NCBI GenBank assembly: GCA_910577645.1
Contig: CAJTOL010000009.1
Coordinates: 56,917 to 112,823, forward strand
Length of the DNA: 55,907 nucleotides
Direction of reading: 5' to 3'
DNA from: an uncultured Lachnospiraceae bacterium
GTDB taxonomy: Bacteria > Bacillota > Clostridia > Lachnospirales > Lachnospiraceae
Shown: one piece after another, positions 40,669 through 50,453 of the stretch
How positions within the stretch are numbered: the stretch's first letter is position 1
Layout of the letters: the number at the start of each line of letters is the position of its first letter
Made by a program: the position numbers and the translations under genes
Notes under the pieces: generated by a model
Databases searched by the model: none
Told to the model about the DNA's origin: nothing
The model's input: the letters and a program-made list of their open reading frames with translations, nothing else

Positions 40669-41805
40669 TCAAGATACAATTCTGAACATTTCATCCATCA
40701 TCAGCCAATTAGCCTTAAAAAAATTCATAAGCTGCCAATAGCCTGCCCCTAAAAGGCCATACTCCTGAATCAAATCAAATTTCGCCTTTATACTTCTTAC
40801 ATCCTCAAACCATACCTCATGCTGGATTCCATACTGCCAGTATCGAAAATAAGGACTCTGGGCCGTCTCATCAAACCGGATATTGACCCCGTAATCAATG
40901 GCAATCTGGACAGCTTCCAGGTTGTTGATGGTCCTGGCCCGTGTAACTCCCCGTTCATAAGGAAGAGGCCAGTCATAGCCGTAATTGGGGATTCCCAAAC
41001 TGATTTTTTCTCTGGGGATCTCTGTCACTGCGTATTCCACCACCCGGCGGACCATGTGAATAGGCGCCACCGCCATGGGAGGCCCCTGGCTGTAACCCCA
41101 CTCATAGGTCATCAGCATTACAGAATTGGCCGCTTCCCCCAAAAGGCGGTAATCAATCCCTTCATACAGCAGGCCTCTCTGTGCCGCCGAAGTCTTGGGG
41201 GCTAAGGCGGCGGTAACCGGATAACCAAAAAGGTTCATCACCTGCCTGACCTTTCTCACAAAATCGGCAAATCGTTCCCGATCCTCTGCAAGAACATATT
41301 CAAAATCAATATCCAGCCCCTCAAATCCCCTCTCCTGCATGGTTCGGCCCAGCTCCCAGATAAGCCGCTGCTGGACAGCCTGGTCTCTTACCAGGGCAGC
41401 TACCAGGTTATTGTTAAATTTTCCGTCCGCTCCCAAAGGCGTTAAAGTAAGCACAGGCCGTACCCCGGCTTCCTTCGCCTCGCTCACCATCCATCCGTCA
41501 TCGCTTGCAGGATATATCAGATTTCCTTCCTCTGTAAACCCATAAGAAAAGACATATAAAGCGCTTAAATACGGTAATGTATCCTTTAAAACCCTGGAGC
41601 TGATAAATGGATAAGCATATCCAAAGGAAAACAGTGATGTTTGATAGGGATTGGGGTATTGATTTCCAATATAAAGAGCCTGGCCCACAGCCAGGCGATA
41701 AGGATATTCAATCTGATTATCTCTAAGAAGCGTTTCCACGGGAATACCGGCGGCCGCTCCTATGGCGTCTACTGTATCCCCTTCTTTTACCACATAGATT
41801 GCCAT
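40669..41805 (-). CDS. LysM-GH18 glycoside hydrolase (SleL/YaaH-like)
   Basis: A 378-residue protein: one N-terminal LysM domain (about 1-45, YVVKEGDTVDAIGAAAG to LAVGQALYIG) and a GH18 barrel with the catalytic strand EGLDIDFEYV (acid Glu in place), FGYPVTAALAPK and VMLMTYEWGYSQGPPMA. There is no signal peptide, as in spore cortex-lytic SleL and YaaH proteins that cleave muramic-lactam glycan. This suggests, but does not prove, a sporulating host. Its 3' end lies beside the gntR promoter. Confidence 0.88.
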   Translation of the reverse strand: MAIYVVKEGDTVDAIGAAAGIPVETLLRDNQIEYPYRLAVGQALYIGNQYPNPYQTSLFSFGYAYPFISSRVLKDTLPYLSALYVFSYGFTEEGNLIYPASDDGWMVSEAKEAGVRPVLTLTPLGADGKFNNNLVAALVRDQAVQQRLIWELGRTMQERGFEGLDIDFEYVLAEDRERFADFVRKVRQVMNLFGYPVTAALAPKTSAAQRGLLYEGIDYRLLGEAANSVMLMTYEWGYSQGPPMAVAPIHMVRRVVEYAVTEIPREKISLGIPNYGYDWPLPYERGVTRARTINNLEAVQIAIDYGVNIRFDETAQSPYFRYWQYGIQHEVWFEDVRSIKAKFDLIQEYGLLGAGYWQLMNFFKANWLMMDEMFRIVS

Positions 41806-41904
41806 AGACTCTCCTTTCGGAGTGCTTTTCCATAATATATATGCGTAAAAGCCTGCCTCTATTCAGGAGATAAAAAATTCTGCAGGCATCAAAAGCTCCT
41901 GCCG

Positions 41905-43857
41905 TTACAACACCCCAAAGAATACCAACAGCAGATATCCAATGGTTAAAAACAGACCAATGCTAAAAAGCATAAGGCCGAAGGAGAAGCTTTCCTCCAC
42001 CAGGCCGCACAGATGGATAATCCGGGTCTTTATCCGAAAGAGCCGAAAAGTAACCCCTTCTTTTCCTCCCGGCTCTGTTCCCAATATCTTCCCGAATTTC
42101 TCCTTTTTAGGTGAGCCGGATGGAATTTGGCTGTGAGTAGTGTTCCGAGCCAGCAAAATCACTCCGTCCGCCATGTGATCCATACTCCGGCAAACCAGGG
42201 CGGATACTTGTAAAAACAAGGTTACCGGTATGGAAACCACATACCGATCCAGGTATTTACACACCGTACCGCATACCCCTAAAAGAGCTTTTTCTACCAC
42301 CGGACGGTATATCAGATCCTCCAAATCCAACCACTTGGGAAGGCCATCTATATACCGGCCGTCCGCCATCAAAAAGCGACGGATAAGGCCGTACAAGCTT
42401 CCGCCTATTGCAATCGAAATAAACGCTCCCTTCAGGTTTTCCGGGGAAAAATAGGTGATAGGATGAGCTTTGATTCCCGGTACAAAAAAGTCCTGTCCAA
42501 GATCTGCCAAACCATCCATCGTAAAGCCCGGAAATAATCCAAAAAGGGGAATCAAAAGGGCAGCTCCCACCAAAACGCTTTGGCCAAGAGGCCGGATACA
42601 GGACCCCTTCATCCGGTCAAATTCCTCCTGTTTCCCGGGATTTCTTTCAAGAAACAAAGCAACAAACAGCTTGGTCATATATGCGGCTGTCATACCGCCG
42701 CTAAGTAAAAATACCCACTCGGCAAGCCGACACCAAGGGCTTCCCGTATAAACCCCATATTCTACAATGCTTTCATGAAGCAGGGTTTTGCTTACATATC
42801 CGCTGAATCCGGGAATTCCTGCCAAACCTGCCGCGCCTGCAAAAAAGCAAAAGCCCAAAGCCGGTTTATTTCTTCCAAATCCCCGGATGTGATTTAAATC
42901 CAGCTGATGGAGATTCATAAATACCGTCCCGGCACACAGGAACAATACCAGCTTAAAAAGAGAATGATTGATCATATGGAGCAGAGTTCCCCGAACTGCC
43001 AGAACCGGTTCTTCTCCCGCCGCCAAAAGAAGGGAGCCTATGCCGAGCCCTGTTAAAATAAATCCGATCTGGGAGATGGAAGAACAGGCCAGAGTCCTCT
43101 TTAAGTTAATAGAAAACACTGCCAGAAAAGCGCCCCAAAACATGGTAATAAGCCCCAGTACAACTATCAAAAGCCCCCAGTTAAATTCTCCGAAAAAGAT
43201 TCCAAAGGACATCACAATCAAACCAAATATACCGGTTTTGGTGAGAATTCCGGACAACAGGGCGCTGGCAGGAGCCGGAGCTGCCGGATGTGCTTTTGGA
43301 AGCCAGATATGAAGAGGAAAACATCCTGCTTTTGCTCCAAAACCTGTCAGCATAAGAATCCCTGCCATATATAATTCTTTTGCCTGGGCTCCGCCGGTTT
43401 CCAAAATTTCCCGGGACTTTTGGCCCAGGGCCTGAAATTCCAGAGTGCCGCAGAGATGATTCAGCAGGAACAGGCCCATAAGCATGGTAAGGCCGCCTAT
43501 TACCGCCACTGCCAGATAGGTTTGGGCAGCCCTCAGGCTTTCCGCTTTCTCATCAAAAGCCACCCACACATAGGAGGTAAAGGACATAATCTCAAAAAAC
43601 AAAAACGTAGTATAAAAATCTCCTGACAGAAACACCCCCATGGTGGCAAAAAAAGTAGCCCAGAAAAACACGTAATATCGCCTTTTCTTCTCATAATGAG
43701 CCATATATTCCAGGGAAAAAATCCCGGAAATGCTCCACATAATAATCCCTGCCGCCAGATAGATAAGGCGAAAGCCGTCCAGGCAGAAGGTAAGTCCGGA
43801 ACCGCACAGACCCGGTAAATAGATATGAAAAAAAGGGATTTTCAAAGCCTCTGTCAT
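41905..43857 (-). CDS. NuoL/MrpA-like antiporter subunit 4
   Basis: A 650-residue polytopic protein of the complex I subunit 5/NuoL-M-N family with about 14-16 membrane helices. It has the proton-channel helices with a Glu in LFFEIMSFTSYVWVAFDE, the Lys region FGAKAGCFPLHIWLPKAHPAAPAPASALLSG, and MINHSLFKLVLFLCAG. A C-terminal extension of about 150 residues ends in a membrane helix. It is the last gene of the Mrp-like operon and overlaps the previous one by four bases. It would move H+ or Na+; the ion is not determinable here. Confidence 0.85.
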   Translation of the reverse strand: MTEALKIPFFHIYLPGLCGSGLTFCLDGFRLIYLAAGIIMWSISGIFSLEYMAHYEKKRRYYVFFWATFFATMGVFLSGDFYTTFLFFEIMSFTSYVWVAFDEKAESLRAAQTYLAVAVIGGLTMLMGLFLLNHLCGTLEFQALGQKSREILETGGAQAKELYMAGILMLTGFGAKAGCFPLHIWLPKAHPAAPAPASALLSGILTKTGIFGLIVMSFGIFFGEFNWGLLIVVLGLITMFWGAFLAVFSINLKRTLACSSISQIGFILTGLGIGSLLLAAGEEPVLAVRGTLLHMINHSLFKLVLFLCAGTVFMNLHQLDLNHIRGFGRNKPALGFCFFAGAAGLAGIPGFSGYVSKTLLHESIVEYGVYTGSPWCRLAEWVFLLSGGMTAAYMTKLFVALFLERNPGKQEEFDRMKGSCIRPLGQSVLVGAALLIPLFGLFPGFTMDGLADLGQDFFVPGIKAHPITYFSPENLKGAFISIAIGGSLYGLIRRFLMADGRYIDGLPKWLDLEDLIYRPVVEKALLGVCGTVCKYLDRYVVSIPVTLFLQVSALVCRSMDHMADGVILLARNTTHSQIPSGSPKKEKFGKILGTEPGGKEGVTFRLFRIKTRIIHLCGLVEESFSFGLMLFSIGLFLTIGYLLLVFFGVL

Positions 43858-45389
43858 CCTATGGTGCCTCCAATCTGTCTCAGCCTATCCATCTGCAGAA
43901 AAACCTCTGGTTTTATTCCCATAAGCAAAATTACCGCTGCAAAAACCATCAGGGGAAGGAGCATCCTCCACCCTGGATCTGAAATATTTTCCTCTGTTTC
44001 AGTCCTGTCTGGACCGCCGGAAGTGTCCTTGGGAAAATAGGCTCTTACCAACACTGTCAGCATATATATCCCGGTCATAAGAGCCGAATAAAGAATAACG
44101 CCGGCTCCCATAAAGGGCAGAATCCTTCCCATTCCTTTTGTCCATCCTGTCCCCAGAGAAAAAGCCCCATGGATAAGATTCCATTTGCTGATAAACCCGG
44201 CAAACAGCGGGATTCCCATGAGAGAAAGGCTGGCCACAGTCAGGCATGCAAAGGTTACCGGCATCCTTTTTCCCAATCCGTCCAGCTCATAAACAAAGGT
44301 TTTTCCTGTCTGATGTATCACTGCCCCGGCACAGAAAAATGAACAGATTTTCATAAAAGCATGGGCCATAAGATGGCAGAGAGACGCCATGATTCCCAAC
44401 GGTGACATCAGGGCTGCCCCAAATAAAATATAGGATAAATTGCTTATGGTAGAATAGGCCAGACGCCGCTTCCAGTGTATTTCCCGCACCGCCATGGTAG
44501 AGCCGAAAGCAATGGTGATAATCGTTGCCGACAGCACTGCCCACTGAGCCCAGGTCCCTTTTAAAAACTCTGTTCCATAGCTGAAATAGGTCAGACGTAA
44601 GATTGCAAAAGCACCGGATTTTACTACCGCCACTGCATGCAAAAGTGCAGTAACCGGAGTTGGGGCCACCGTGGCTTTGGGAAGCCATCCATGAACCGGA
44701 AACAGGGCCGCTTTTACGCCAAAACCGAAAAATGCTAGTATATATGCCAGCAATAACAGATTCTTCTGCCCTCTGGCCGCCTCCATATTTAAATTTCCTC
44801 CTGCTATAAATTCCGTAGTTCCGGTTGCAGAATAGCTTAAGAGGAATACCAGCCCTATAAAGGCAAAAGCCGCCCCGCTGATGGAATAATAAAGGTATTT
44901 CCGGCTGGCTCTCTGCGCCTCCTTGGTCATGGGATGGAGTACCAGGGGGAAGGTTACCAGAGTCAGCATTTCATAAAACAGATACAGAGTCACCAGGTTT
45001 CCCGCCAGCGCAATCCCGGCTGTAATCCCATATGTCATCAGATAATAAGCAAAAAACGCAGGCTTTCTCTCCTCATACTTCATATACTCAAAAGCATACA
45101 GGGTTGCCAGAGGCCATAAAAAGCCAATAAGACCCAAAAAAACGCTTCCCATAGGATCCATTTGAAACTTCACGGTCAGGCTTCCATAGAGCCGGAACAA
45201 TACCAGGCTGTCCTTCGGACTCCGGTTTAACAGCCAGAAAATCACCAGGCTGACTCCCAGGGTAAATACTCCTGAAATTATTCTTACTGCAGGGCCGTCT
45301 TTTTCCCTTTGCCTTCCGGACAGGGCCAAAAGCGCCGCTCCACCGGCAAGAGGCAGAAACACAGGTGCCGCCAACATCATTTCTTTCAT
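43854..45389 (-). CDS. NuoM/MrpD-like antiporter subunit 3
   Basis: A 511-residue member of the same family with about 14 membrane helices. Markers are LYLFYEMLTLVTFPLVLHPMT, FGFGVKAALFPVHGWLPKATVAPTPVTALLHAVAVVKSG, and LMAHAFMKICSFFCAGAVIHQTG with the His/Lys pairs of the proton path. It starts 11 bases after the preceding subunit and overlaps the next by four. Its near relative two genes upstream suggests duplication within the operon. Confidence 0.86.
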   Translation of the reverse strand: MKEMMLAAPVFLPLAGGAALLALSGRQREKDGPAVRIISGVFTLGVSLVIFWLLNRSPKDSLVLFRLYGSLTVKFQMDPMGSVFLGLIGFLWPLATLYAFEYMKYEERKPAFFAYYLMTYGITAGIALAGNLVTLYLFYEMLTLVTFPLVLHPMTKEAQRASRKYLYYSISGAAFAFIGLVFLLSYSATGTTEFIAGGNLNMEAARGQKNLLLLAYILAFFGFGVKAALFPVHGWLPKATVAPTPVTALLHAVAVVKSGAFAILRLTYFSYGTEFLKGTWAQWAVLSATIITIAFGSTMAVREIHWKRRLAYSTISNLSYILFGAALMSPLGIMASLCHLMAHAFMKICSFFCAGAVIHQTGKTFVYELDGLGKRMPVTFACLTVASLSLMGIPLFAGFISKWNLIHGAFSLGTGWTKGMGRILPFMGAGVILYSALMTGIYMLTVLVRAYFPKDTSGGPDRTETEENISDPGWRMLLPLMVFAAVILLMGIKPEVFLQMDRLRQIGGTIG

Positions 45390-45400
45390 ATCCGTCTCCC

Positions 45401-46903
45401 TTAAAATACCCTTTCCGCAATCCCGGTAAGCATAGCAAAAAAGCTTTGGGGGAATATGCCAGACAGTAATGTACCGGCAGTAAGGATCCCTATGGGAACC
45501 AGCATACTAAGAGAAGGCTCTTTTTTGCCTTGTTCTTTTGGCATACAATCCCCGCAGGGCAAATCCTCCCCCGGAAAGAAACCGTTTAAGCTTACAGGAA
45601 GCAAATATCCTGCTGTCAAAAGGGCGCTGATTAGCAGCACTGCAGGCCCCAAAAAGCTCCATACCCCAGTGTCAGAAGCCAGGGCCCCGGCAGCCAGATA
45701 CCACTTGCTTACAAAGCCGCATAAAGGCGGAATCCCGATTAATCCAAGGGAAACAATGGTGTAGCATAAAAGGGCTTTGGGCATAATCTTTCCCAGGCCT
45801 TTCATCTCATTAACCTGCTTTCTGCCAGTGGTGACAATCACTGCCCCGGCACATAAAAACAAAGCGTTTTTAATCAGGGAATGGAACATAACATGGGACA
45901 GAGCCCCGGCAAATGCAACCGGATTCAACACGCTTAACCCAAACAGGATGTAGGATACCTGGCTGACTGTAGAGTAAGCCAGACGCTTCTTTAGCATCGG
46001 CTCCTTATATGCCAGCATGGATCCCATAAATACCGTTAAAAGGCTTAATAAAATCCATACATTCTGCACCCAGGTCCCCCGAAGATTATCTGGTCCCACA
46101 ATATAAAATACCACACGGATTACCGCCAGCACTCCGGATTTGGTGATGATTCCCGACAATACTGCGCTGGCAGGGGCCGGAGCTTCCGGATGAGCCGTAG
46201 GAAGCCAGCCGTGGAGAGGAAACATTCCTGCCTTGGCCCCAAAGCCAATGATCATACAAACCACTGCCCCCAGAAAAAGTCCCTCTTTCCCTGCAATGAT
46301 TTCCCGGGTCACTGTGCCTCCCGGCACAAAGGTCAGGCTTTCTGCAATCCCCGCCAGGAAAAAAATGCCGAATAAAGCCAGAAATGCGCCGGCCACTGAG
46401 TAAAAGAGATATTTTAATCCTGCCATTACTGCCTGATGGGTTCTTTCATGGAGAACCAAAGGCAGGGAGGTTAAGGTCATCAGCTCATAAAATACATACA
46501 TGGTAAGAAGATTTCCCGAAAAATCCAGCCCTATCAGCACCCCTAAAACCACTAAATACCATCCGAAAAACTGGTTTTCCCGGTGCTCAAAAGACATATA
46601 GGAGATCCCGTAAATCCCTACCAAAAGCCAAATCCCGGAAGTTAAGGCAGCGAAAAGAACAGAAATTTCATCTATCTGAAAAGCCAGCTCCATGGTTCCC
46701 GTAAGATGCCAGAAAACCATCCCGCCTCCTTTCATAAGCGCCTGCGCCACCAACAAAAGCTCCAGCCCCAAGGCCAGCAAAAGAACCACTCTCCCGGCTC
46801 TCTTATTTTCTTTTAATGGTTTTCCCGCAAGCATTGCCCCTCCGGCTGCTACAGGCAGGATCACCGGAAGAATTAAATGCAGATGCTGTTCCATATTAAA
46901 CAT
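45401..46903 (-). CDS. NuoM/MrpD-like antiporter subunit 2
   Basis: A 500-residue polytopic antiporter-like subunit. Conserved stretches are TMYVFYELMTLTSLPLVLHERTHQA, IGFGAKAGMFPLHGWLPTAHPEAPAPASAVLSG, LKKRLAYSTVSQVSYILFG and MFHSLIKNALFLCAGAVI. The key Glu and Lys residues of the NuoL/M/N channel are present. An 83-base gap separates it from the upstream subunit, the largest within the operon, with no clear promoter seen. Confidence 0.86.
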   Translation of the reverse strand: MFNMEQHLHLILPVILPVAAGGAMLAGKPLKENKRAGRVVLLLALGLELLLVAQALMKGGGMVFWHLTGTMELAFQIDEISVLFAALTSGIWLLVGIYGISYMSFEHRENQFFGWYLVVLGVLIGLDFSGNLLTMYVFYELMTLTSLPLVLHERTHQAVMAGLKYLFYSVAGAFLALFGIFFLAGIAESLTFVPGGTVTREIIAGKEGLFLGAVVCMIIGFGAKAGMFPLHGWLPTAHPEAPAPASAVLSGIITKSGVLAVIRVVFYIVGPDNLRGTWVQNVWILLSLLTVFMGSMLAYKEPMLKKRLAYSTVSQVSYILFGLSVLNPVAFAGALSHVMFHSLIKNALFLCAGAVIVTTGRKQVNEMKGLGKIMPKALLCYTIVSLGLIGIPPLCGFVSKWYLAAGALASDTGVWSFLGPAVLLISALLTAGYLLPVSLNGFFPGEDLPCGDCMPKEQGKKEPSLSMLVPIGILTAGTLLSGIFPQSFFAMLTGIAERVF

Positions 46904-46986
46904 GATTCTGGTACTCCTTTGTTTCGATTTAGAAGCATAGTTGACATAAAAATCTTATGTCAATCTTCATCCCATCATTCTGTAAT

Positions 46987-48486
46987 TTATGCGAACATGG
47001 CCAATCCATTCCCTATAGCCTTTACAATCGGCTGAGAGAACAAACCAAGAGTCAAATTCAGCAGAATAAAGCAGGTGATTGCAAGCCTCAGGTTCCAGCT
47101 TCCAGGCAGGCTTTCCCCTTCCTTCATGCTCTTTTCCTTCTCCCTGGGGATGGAGTAAATGGTAATCACCATCCGCAGGAAATACACTGCATTTAGCACA
47201 GTACTGACAGCCAGGACAATCAGCGTAGGAAGCATTTTGGAAGGGCTCTGCAGGGCAGATGTGGCAAATAAAAGCTTGGAAATAAACCCTGACAGCATAG
47301 GGAATCCTACCATAGATAAAGCGCCGATTCCAAAGCCGATTCCTGCCAGGGGATTGCGGTATCCGGAGCCCCTGAGACTCTTATAATCCTTCCGGTCTCC
47401 CGACACCTCATAAAGCCCCACTGCACTGATAAACAAAAGGGCTTTGGTGGCGGAATGGGTAAAAATATGAAAGATGGCGGCAATCATTCCCGCCTGGGTT
47501 CCCAGCCCGATTCCCATATAAATGTAGCCAATCTGGGCCACTGAGGAAAAGGCGATCATCCTCCGCATGTCCCGCTCCAATATAGCATGAAGGGACCCCA
47601 TTACCATCCCTGCCAGGCCGAACACAAAAAGAACATTGACAATCTGGCTGGCAATCACATTTTCCTGCCCCAGCACCCGGTAAAAAATCTTAATCAGCAG
47701 GAAAATATACCCCTTTGATACCAGACCTGACAGGATGGCGCTGGCTGCAGGGGTGGCATATCCATAGGTATCCGGAATCCAGTAGTGAAAGGGATATAAA
47801 CCGCTTTTAATGGCCAGTCCCACACTGATAACCGCCACAATTACCAGCATGGGGATCCCATAGGTTCCGGCAGCTTCTATAACCGCCACCGCCTCCTTGG
47901 CAGGGCTCATTAAAAGATGGCCGGTTACGTCATACAAAAGGCTTAACCCGATAAGAAACAGGCCGGATCCCAGCTGGCTGAGAATCATATACCGGATTGC
48001 CGAGGACAGGCTGCGCCCCTTTTGACGGATCAGAATCATGCCGCATCCGGCAATGGTATTGATCTCCACAAATACATAAGCCGTAAATAAATCATTGGTG
48101 TAAATCAGGGCCAGCAGGGAGCTGAGCATCAGATCCACCATAATATAAAACAGATTGTGTTTGGAGCTTTCAATATCCTGCTCCGTGTGCTTCATACCGC
48201 CCAGGACCGAAAGAAGCATAACCAAACAAAAGAAAACCGCGGTCAGCCCCTCTAAGACTCCCGCCCGGATCTCGTTTCCCCATGGAGCCGGAAAATGCCC
48301 CATCATATAGGTATAGCTCCCCTGTCCGCTGCAAAAATGCAGTACTCCTGCCGACAAAATCAGAATGATCAGGATAGCTCCAAAGGTTACATTTCTGGCC
48401 TTTTTTCCAGACAAAACAGAAGAAATAATGCCGGAAAACATGGCAATAATAATGGAAAAGAAGGGGAAATTTTGTACAAAGCTCAT
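46987..48486 (-). CDS. MrpD-like antiporter subunit 1
   Basis: A 499-residue antiporter-like subunit that directly follows the MrpC-like gene with a four-base overlap, the normal place of MrpD. Recognisable parts are DLFTAYVFVEINTIAGCGMILI with the channel Glu, IKSGLYPFHYWIPDTYGYATPAASAILSGLVSKG, and FHIFTHSATKALLFISAVGL. About 14 membrane helices. As the one in canonical position it is the best candidate for true MrpD. Confidence 0.88.
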   Translation of the reverse strand: MSFVQNFPFFSIIIAMFSGIISSVLSGKKARNVTFGAILIILILSAGVLHFCSGQGSYTYMMGHFPAPWGNEIRAGVLEGLTAVFFCLVMLLSVLGGMKHTEQDIESSKHNLFYIMVDLMLSSLLALIYTNDLFTAYVFVEINTIAGCGMILIRQKGRSLSSAIRYMILSQLGSGLFLIGLSLLYDVTGHLLMSPAKEAVAVIEAAGTYGIPMLVIVAVISVGLAIKSGLYPFHYWIPDTYGYATPAASAILSGLVSKGYIFLLIKIFYRVLGQENVIASQIVNVLFVFGLAGMVMGSLHAILERDMRRMIAFSSVAQIGYIYMGIGLGTQAGMIAAIFHIFTHSATKALLFISAVGLYEVSGDRKDYKSLRGSGYRNPLAGIGFGIGALSMVGFPMLSGFISKLLFATSALQSPSKMLPTLIVLAVSTVLNAVYFLRMVITIYSIPREKEKSMKEGESLPGSWNLRLAITCFILLNLTLGLFSQPIVKAIGNGLAMFA

Positions 48487-48857
48487 CCTCTCTCCTCCTC
48501 TTTTGCCCGCATTAAAATCTGATCCAAATCCAGGGATCCATATCGCTCATAAAGGCGGATTGTCAGGGCCAGCATCAGAGCTGTAGTGCTGACAGACACT
48601 ACAATTCCCGTAAGAACCAGGCCGCTGGGAACCGGATTAATATAGGCGGAAACATCCTGTATTCCCTCTGTCACAATGGGAACCATCCGCCCCTTTATAT
48701 AGCCTTTTGCCGCCAGAAACAGATAAACTGCCGTATCCATAATGTTCATACCCATAATCTTTTTAATCAGGTTCCTGTGGAGTAAAAGCATGGTAAACCC
48801 AATGCCAAAGAGGATGATGGAAACCGTTTCTTCCAGGTTGATAAAAAGCGCTTCCAC
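48483..48857 (-). CDS. MrpC/NuoK-like subunit
   Basis: A 124-residue protein with three membrane helices, equivalent to MrpC and complex I NuoK: SIILFGIGFTMLLLHRNLIKKIMGMNIMDTAVYLFL, then PSGLVLTGIVVSVSTTALMLALTIRLYERYG. The start is GTG at 48857, one base past the stop of the previous gene and preceded by AGGGGGAA; the longer upstream frame overlaps that gene heavily and was rejected. It is slightly longer than the usual 112-115 residues. Confidence 0.87.
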   Translation of the reverse strand: MEALFINLEETVSIILFGIGFTMLLLHRNLIKKIMGMNIMDTAVYLFLAAKGYIKGRMVPIVTEGIQDVSAYINPVPSGLVLTGIVVSVSTTALMLALTIRLYERYGSLDLDQILMRAKEEERG

Positions 48858-48858
48858 C

Positions 48859-49830
48859 TTACATTCCCCCTTTCCGAAACAGGGTATAAAAGGCGTACAT
48901 GGTACAGGCCACCACCAGGCCCACACAGATATTCAGAGGCAGAATCAGCCCGCTGCTTAGGATTGCCCCCGGCGTTCCCAGAGGGATCCCGCTTTCCAAA
49001 TGGTTGGCCCCTGTAAAAAAAGAATAGCTCTTTGCAAGACAGTAAAATGTAAGGGCGCAAAGGGTAACTCTCCGATATACTTTTTCCGTAAAAAACCTTT
49101 GGGTTTTCTCAAATCCAAAAGCATTTAAATATAGTATCAGCCCAGATCCCAGCACCGCTCCTCCGGAAAATCCTCCCCCCGGAGACAGATGGCCGTTTAA
49201 TACAATATAGATGCCGAATACCAGAATAAGAGGCACCAGGACACAGGCGCATTTTTGAAGAATCACATCATTTTTGGGCTCATAAATCCGGTCATTAGAC
49301 TCGGCCAGCCGCTTTCTTGCATTTTTATCTCCGTCTGCGGCATCAATCCGGAGAAGAACCAGTACACAGCAGGAGGCGATAAAGAGCACACAGGATTCGC
49401 CAAAGGTATCAAAAGCCCTGTAATCCAGAATCATACCGGTAACAATATTAACGGCTCCTGTCTCCTGAAGTCCCTGTTCAATATAACGGGCAGACACTTC
49501 ATTGTTGTCAGGATTTCCTGCATTTCCAAAGGAGGGAAGGTAGGCTACGGTCCATAAAAGTACCAAAATAATACCGCAACACAAAAGCACCGACACAGCC
49601 TGGTAGAACCTGCGGAAGTATAAAAGTCCCCTGCCTTCTGAAAAGACCGGAGGGTTTTTCCCATCCTTTTCGCCAAAAGAATCCTTGGAAGCTTCCTCCC
49701 TTTCTCCGGCAGCAGGCTCTTTTGCCGGAACAATCTCCATAGTATTTAGCAGCAGGTCCGTTTCTCCGTCCACCCACCGTTTAAACCTCATAAACCGGCT
49801 GTTTTCATAATTATTTTTCATCCTGCTCAT
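48859..49830 (-). CDS. MbhE-MrpB fusion subunit
   Basis: A 323-residue protein. After a polar N-terminus (about 1-65) comes a module with a membrane helix and NEVSARYIEQGLQETGAVNIVTGMILDYRAFDTFGES, typical of the MrpA C-terminal part or MbhE; then an MrpB domain with VPLILVFGIYIVLNGHLSPGGGFSGGAVLGSG and GTPGAILSSGLILPLNICVGL. In most Mrp operons these are on separate chains (MrpA C-terminus and MrpB). It overlaps the preceding gene by 20 bases. Confidence 0.85.
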   Translation of the reverse strand: MSRMKNNYENSRFMRFKRWVDGETDLLLNTMEIVPAKEPAAGEREEASKDSFGEKDGKNPPVFSEGRGLLYFRRFYQAVSVLLCCGIILVLLWTVAYLPSFGNAGNPDNNEVSARYIEQGLQETGAVNIVTGMILDYRAFDTFGESCVLFIASCCVLVLLRIDAADGDKNARKRLAESNDRIYEPKNDVILQKCACVLVPLILVFGIYIVLNGHLSPGGGFSGGAVLGSGLILYLNAFGFEKTQRFFTEKVYRRVTLCALTFYCLAKSYSFFTGANHLESGIPLGTPGAILSSGLILPLNICVGLVVACTMYAFYTLFRKGGM

Positions 49831-50077
49831 GGCCGTCCTCCTTTCGGATAGCGCGGATTTTTTTCAGCATTACAAAGAATAAAATACTGGTAACCCCGGC
49901 TCCCACTGCCGCCTCCGTAATAGCCAAATCCGGCGACTGTAGGAGCACCCAAATCACACACATAATCAAACTGTAGGACATAAAAATTACAATGGAGGTC
50001 AACAGATCTTTGGTAAATGCCACTGATACGGCACAGATAATCAGGCACAAAAGCAAAATTTCTTCAAATACTCTCAT
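49811..50077 (-). CDS. MbhD/DUF4040 subunit (MrpA C-terminal-like)
   Basis: An 88-residue three-helix protein with SIVIFMSYSLIMCVIWVLLQSPDLAITEAAVGAGVTSILFF, the hallmark of DUF4040, corresponding to NuoJ-like MbhD or part of MrpA. It overlaps the MrpG-like gene by 14 bases and the next by 20. Its separation from a NuoL-like domain shows that the operon has split MrpA, as in archaeal Mbh/Mbs operons. Confidence 0.85.
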   Translation of the reverse strand: MRVFEEILLLCLIICAVSVAFTKDLLTSIVIFMSYSLIMCVIWVLLQSPDLAITEAAVGAGVTSILFFVMLKKIRAIRKEDGHEQDEK

Positions 50078-50453
50078 CCTGCGCTCCTTTATCCAGGGTA
50101 TCCTCCCGGCCGCTGTCTCTCTTCTCTTTGCTGTGGTGAATCACCGCAAGCTGTCCCAGATCCTCATCAGTCATAGCCTCCAGCCTGCTAATCATATGGC
50201 CCGACACCGGAGATGCAATCCAGAAAAATATAATCACTAAAACCAGCTTTAAAGAATCCATGGAAATTCCTCTAAGCGCCACAAGTCCCAGAATCACAAA
50301 TAAAATTCCCAGAGTATCCCCCATAGCTGCCGCATGCATCCGGTTTAAGGCCCTGTGAAACTTATTAACCCCAAATACTGCCAGAATCATAAATACCAGG
50401 CCGGATACCAGCAAAAGAGCGGCGGCCCCGAATTGTATCCACTTCGCTGTCAT
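50064..50453 (-). CDS. MrpG-like subunit
   Basis: A 129-residue subunit with three membrane helices: FGAAALLLVSGLVFMILAVFGV, then FHRALNRMHAAAMGDTLGILFVILGL (the conserved R-x-H-A-A-x-x-D-T-L-G stretch of MnhG/MrpG) and LVLVIIFFWIASPVSGHMISR. The ATG at 50453 overlaps the MrpF-like stop (ATGA). The upstream 43 codons of the open frame lie inside mrpF and were left out. Confidence 0.88.
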   Translation of the reverse strand: MTAKWIQFGAAALLLVSGLVFMILAVFGVNKFHRALNRMHAAAMGDTLGILFVILGLVALRGISMDSLKLVLVIIFFWIASPVSGHMISRLEAMTDEDLGQLAVIHHSKEKRDSGREDTLDKGAQDESI

